Shown here piece by piece: positions 6,524 through 7,139 of a DNA stretch of 7,139 nt. Location of the stretch: assembly GCA_035541195.1 (NCBI GenBank), contig DATKNU010000056.1, positions 1 through 7,139 on the forward strand, read 5' to 3'. Within the stretch, counting starts at the first letter, position 1. The number at the start of each line of letters is the position of its first letter. Below the pieces are notes generated by a model. It was not told the origin of the DNA and searched no databases. It saw only the letters and a program-made list of their open reading frames with translations. Both the position numbers and the translations under genes were made by a program. Source of the DNA: Muellerivita sp035541195. GTDB lineage: Bacteria > Oederibacteriota > Muellerivitia > Muellerivitales > Muellerivitaceae.

Positions 6524-6552
6524 ATCCTACCCAGGATTTAAAAACCACGCAA
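6524..6552 (-). promoter_or_regulatory. Candidate sigma-70-like promoter for the lipoprotein gene
   Basis: On the minus strand TTGCGT (6552-6547) is separated by exactly 17 bp from TAGGAT (6529-6524). Each hexamer matches the consensus only in part. The -10 box lies five bases before the ATG at 6518, so transcription would begin at or near the start codon. The same bases contain AGGA, which could instead serve as the ribosome site, in which case the promoter must lie further upstream. A promoter somewhere in this gap is expected because a strong terminator precedes it. Confidence 0.4.
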
Positions 6553-6619
6553 GGGACCAATCCGCTCGAAAGGGCCCGAAGCTTAGACGACGCGGCGGGC
6601 CCCCAGGTTCGGCCCCAAC

Positions 6620-6650
6620 AAAAAAAGCCGTCCCCAAGGGGGACGGCTTT
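6620..6650 (-). terminator. Intrinsic (rho-independent) terminator after rplS
   Basis: On the minus strand GCCGTCCCC (6647-6639), a three-base CTT loop and GGGGACGGC (6635-6627) form a perfect 9-bp GC-rich stem, extendable by three A-T pairs. Seven T residues follow at 6626-6620. It begins 16 bp after the rplS stop and should end the ribosomal-protein transcript, separating it from the lipoprotein-rnhB-yraN group. Confidence 0.93.
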
Positions 6651-6665
6651 GAGCGGCTTTGGGCC

Positions 6666-7082
6666 TCAGGCCTTTTCGGCGGACGGCGCCTCGGCGGCGG
6701 CTTCGGGGGCCGGCACGGCGGCGGTCTTGACCGCCTTCTTGGACTCTTGGATACGGGCGTCCTTCTTGCTGAGCTTCCCGCGCAGGTAGAAGAGCTTGGC
6801 GCGGCGGACCTTGCCCGAGCGGGTGCTCTTCACTTCCTTGATCATGGGCGACTGGTAGAGGAAGGTCTTTTCCACGCCCACGCCGTAGGAAATCTTGCGC
6901 ACGGTGAACTTCAGGCGGGCGCCCGAACCCTGGATGCCGATGACCAGGCCCTCGAAAAGCTGGATGCGTTCCTTCTCGCCTTCCTTGATGCGCAGCGAGA
7001 CCTTCACCGTATCGCCGACCCGGAAAGGGACGTCCTTGCGGATGATTTGGGAGTCGTCGATCTTCTTGATAATGGCGTTCAT
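6666..7082 (-). CDS. rplS: 50S ribosomal protein L19
   Basis: L19 is a structural protein of the large ribosomal subunit at the interface with the 30S subunit. The family core fills about residues 1-113: FRVGDTVKV (20-28), IKEGEKERIQLFEGLVIG (32-49), FTVRKISYGVGVE (59-71), then FLYQSPMIKEV and SGKVRRAKLFYLRG (89-102). The motif FLYQSP replaces the more usual FPLHSP, a conservative oddity. The last 25 residues form a Lys/Ala/Pro/Glu tail beyond the usual end, as seen in several phyla and probably disordered. The ATG at 7082 has a strong ribosome site, AAGGAG, six bases upstream. The gene ends in an intrinsic terminator. In most bacteria trmD lies directly upstream; that gene is outside this window or ends in its last few bases. 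Confidence 0.97.
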   Translation of the reverse strand: MNAIIKKIDDSQIIRKDVPFRVGDTVKVSLRIKEGEKERIQLFEGLVIGIQGSGARLKFTVRKISYGVGVEKTFLYQSPMIKEVKSTRSGKVRRAKLFYLRGKLSKKDARIQESKKAVKTAAVPAPEAAAEAPSAEKA

Positions 7083-7102
7083 CTTTTTCTCCTTCTATTT
7101 CA

Positions 7103-7121
7103 CCCTCTTCTTTTAAGAGGG
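7103..7121 (-). other. Short inverted repeat in the rplS leader
   Basis: On the minus strand CCCTCTT, a five-base AAAAG loop and AAGAGGG form a 7-bp hairpin about 20 bases before the rplS start, upstream of its ribosome site. No T-run follows, so it is not an obvious terminator. It could be a processing site or a minor translational control element between trmD and rplS, or chance. Confidence 0.35.
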
Positions 7122-7139
7122 GTCCGGCCGGGGAATCTA

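Noticed and set aside
6519..6560. TTG start at 6560, extending the lipoprotein by 14 residues
   Set aside because: The extension would put polar and aromatic residues before the signal peptide, whereas ATG at 6518 gives a compact signal and lipobox with AGGA upstream.
7083..7139. End of trmD upstream of rplS
   Set aside because: Two short minus-strand frames are open at the edge, but neither shows a recognisable TrmD C-terminus, so no gene is assigned.

Overview
This is a GC-rich bacterial chromosomal window in which every supported gene lies on the minus strand, so transcription runs from the right edge to the left. In reading order the genes are: rplS (ribosomal protein L19), a strong intrinsic terminator, a Ycf48-like seven-repeat lipoprotein, rnhB (RNase HII), a YraN/UPF0102 nuclease-fold protein, a stand-alone class II tRNA nucleotidyltransferase (CCA/poly(A) polymerase family), an M50 site-2-type membrane metalloprotease, trpS, and the start of scpA, which is cut by the left edge. 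Coding density is very high. The largest gap, about 147 bp between rplS and the lipoprotein, holds the terminator and a candidate promoter.

Two gene neighbourhoods known from many bacteria are joined here. The first is rplS-rnhB-yraN, part of the classic rpsP-rimM-trmD-rplS block. The second is tRNA nucleotidyltransferase - M50 protease - trpS - scpA, an order I recall from Deltaproteobacteria and related lineages. The lipoprotein has a clear lipobox and a Thr/Pro-rich linker, which points to a bacterium with surface or periplasmic lipoproteins. No single protein fixes the phylum. A deep-branching or uncultivated Gram-negative lineage is a reasonable guess, not a conclusion.

Most of the content is housekeeping: translation (rplS, trpS, tRNA 3'-end maturation), removal of ribonucleotides and R-loops (rnhB), chromosome organisation (scpA) and membrane proteolysis. 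The lipoprotein is the accessory element. It sits between rplS and rnhB, a boundary that is usually tight, and has its own transcription signals.

I see no mobile element, CRISPR array, tRNA or rRNA gene, or defence system. The main observations worth checking are: perfect or near-consensus -10 boxes placed 5-6 nt before start codons, suggesting leaderless mRNAs; the architecture of the lipoprotein; an unusual C-terminal extension on RNase HII; an ambiguous scpA start; and a 14-bp palindrome touching the protease start codon.
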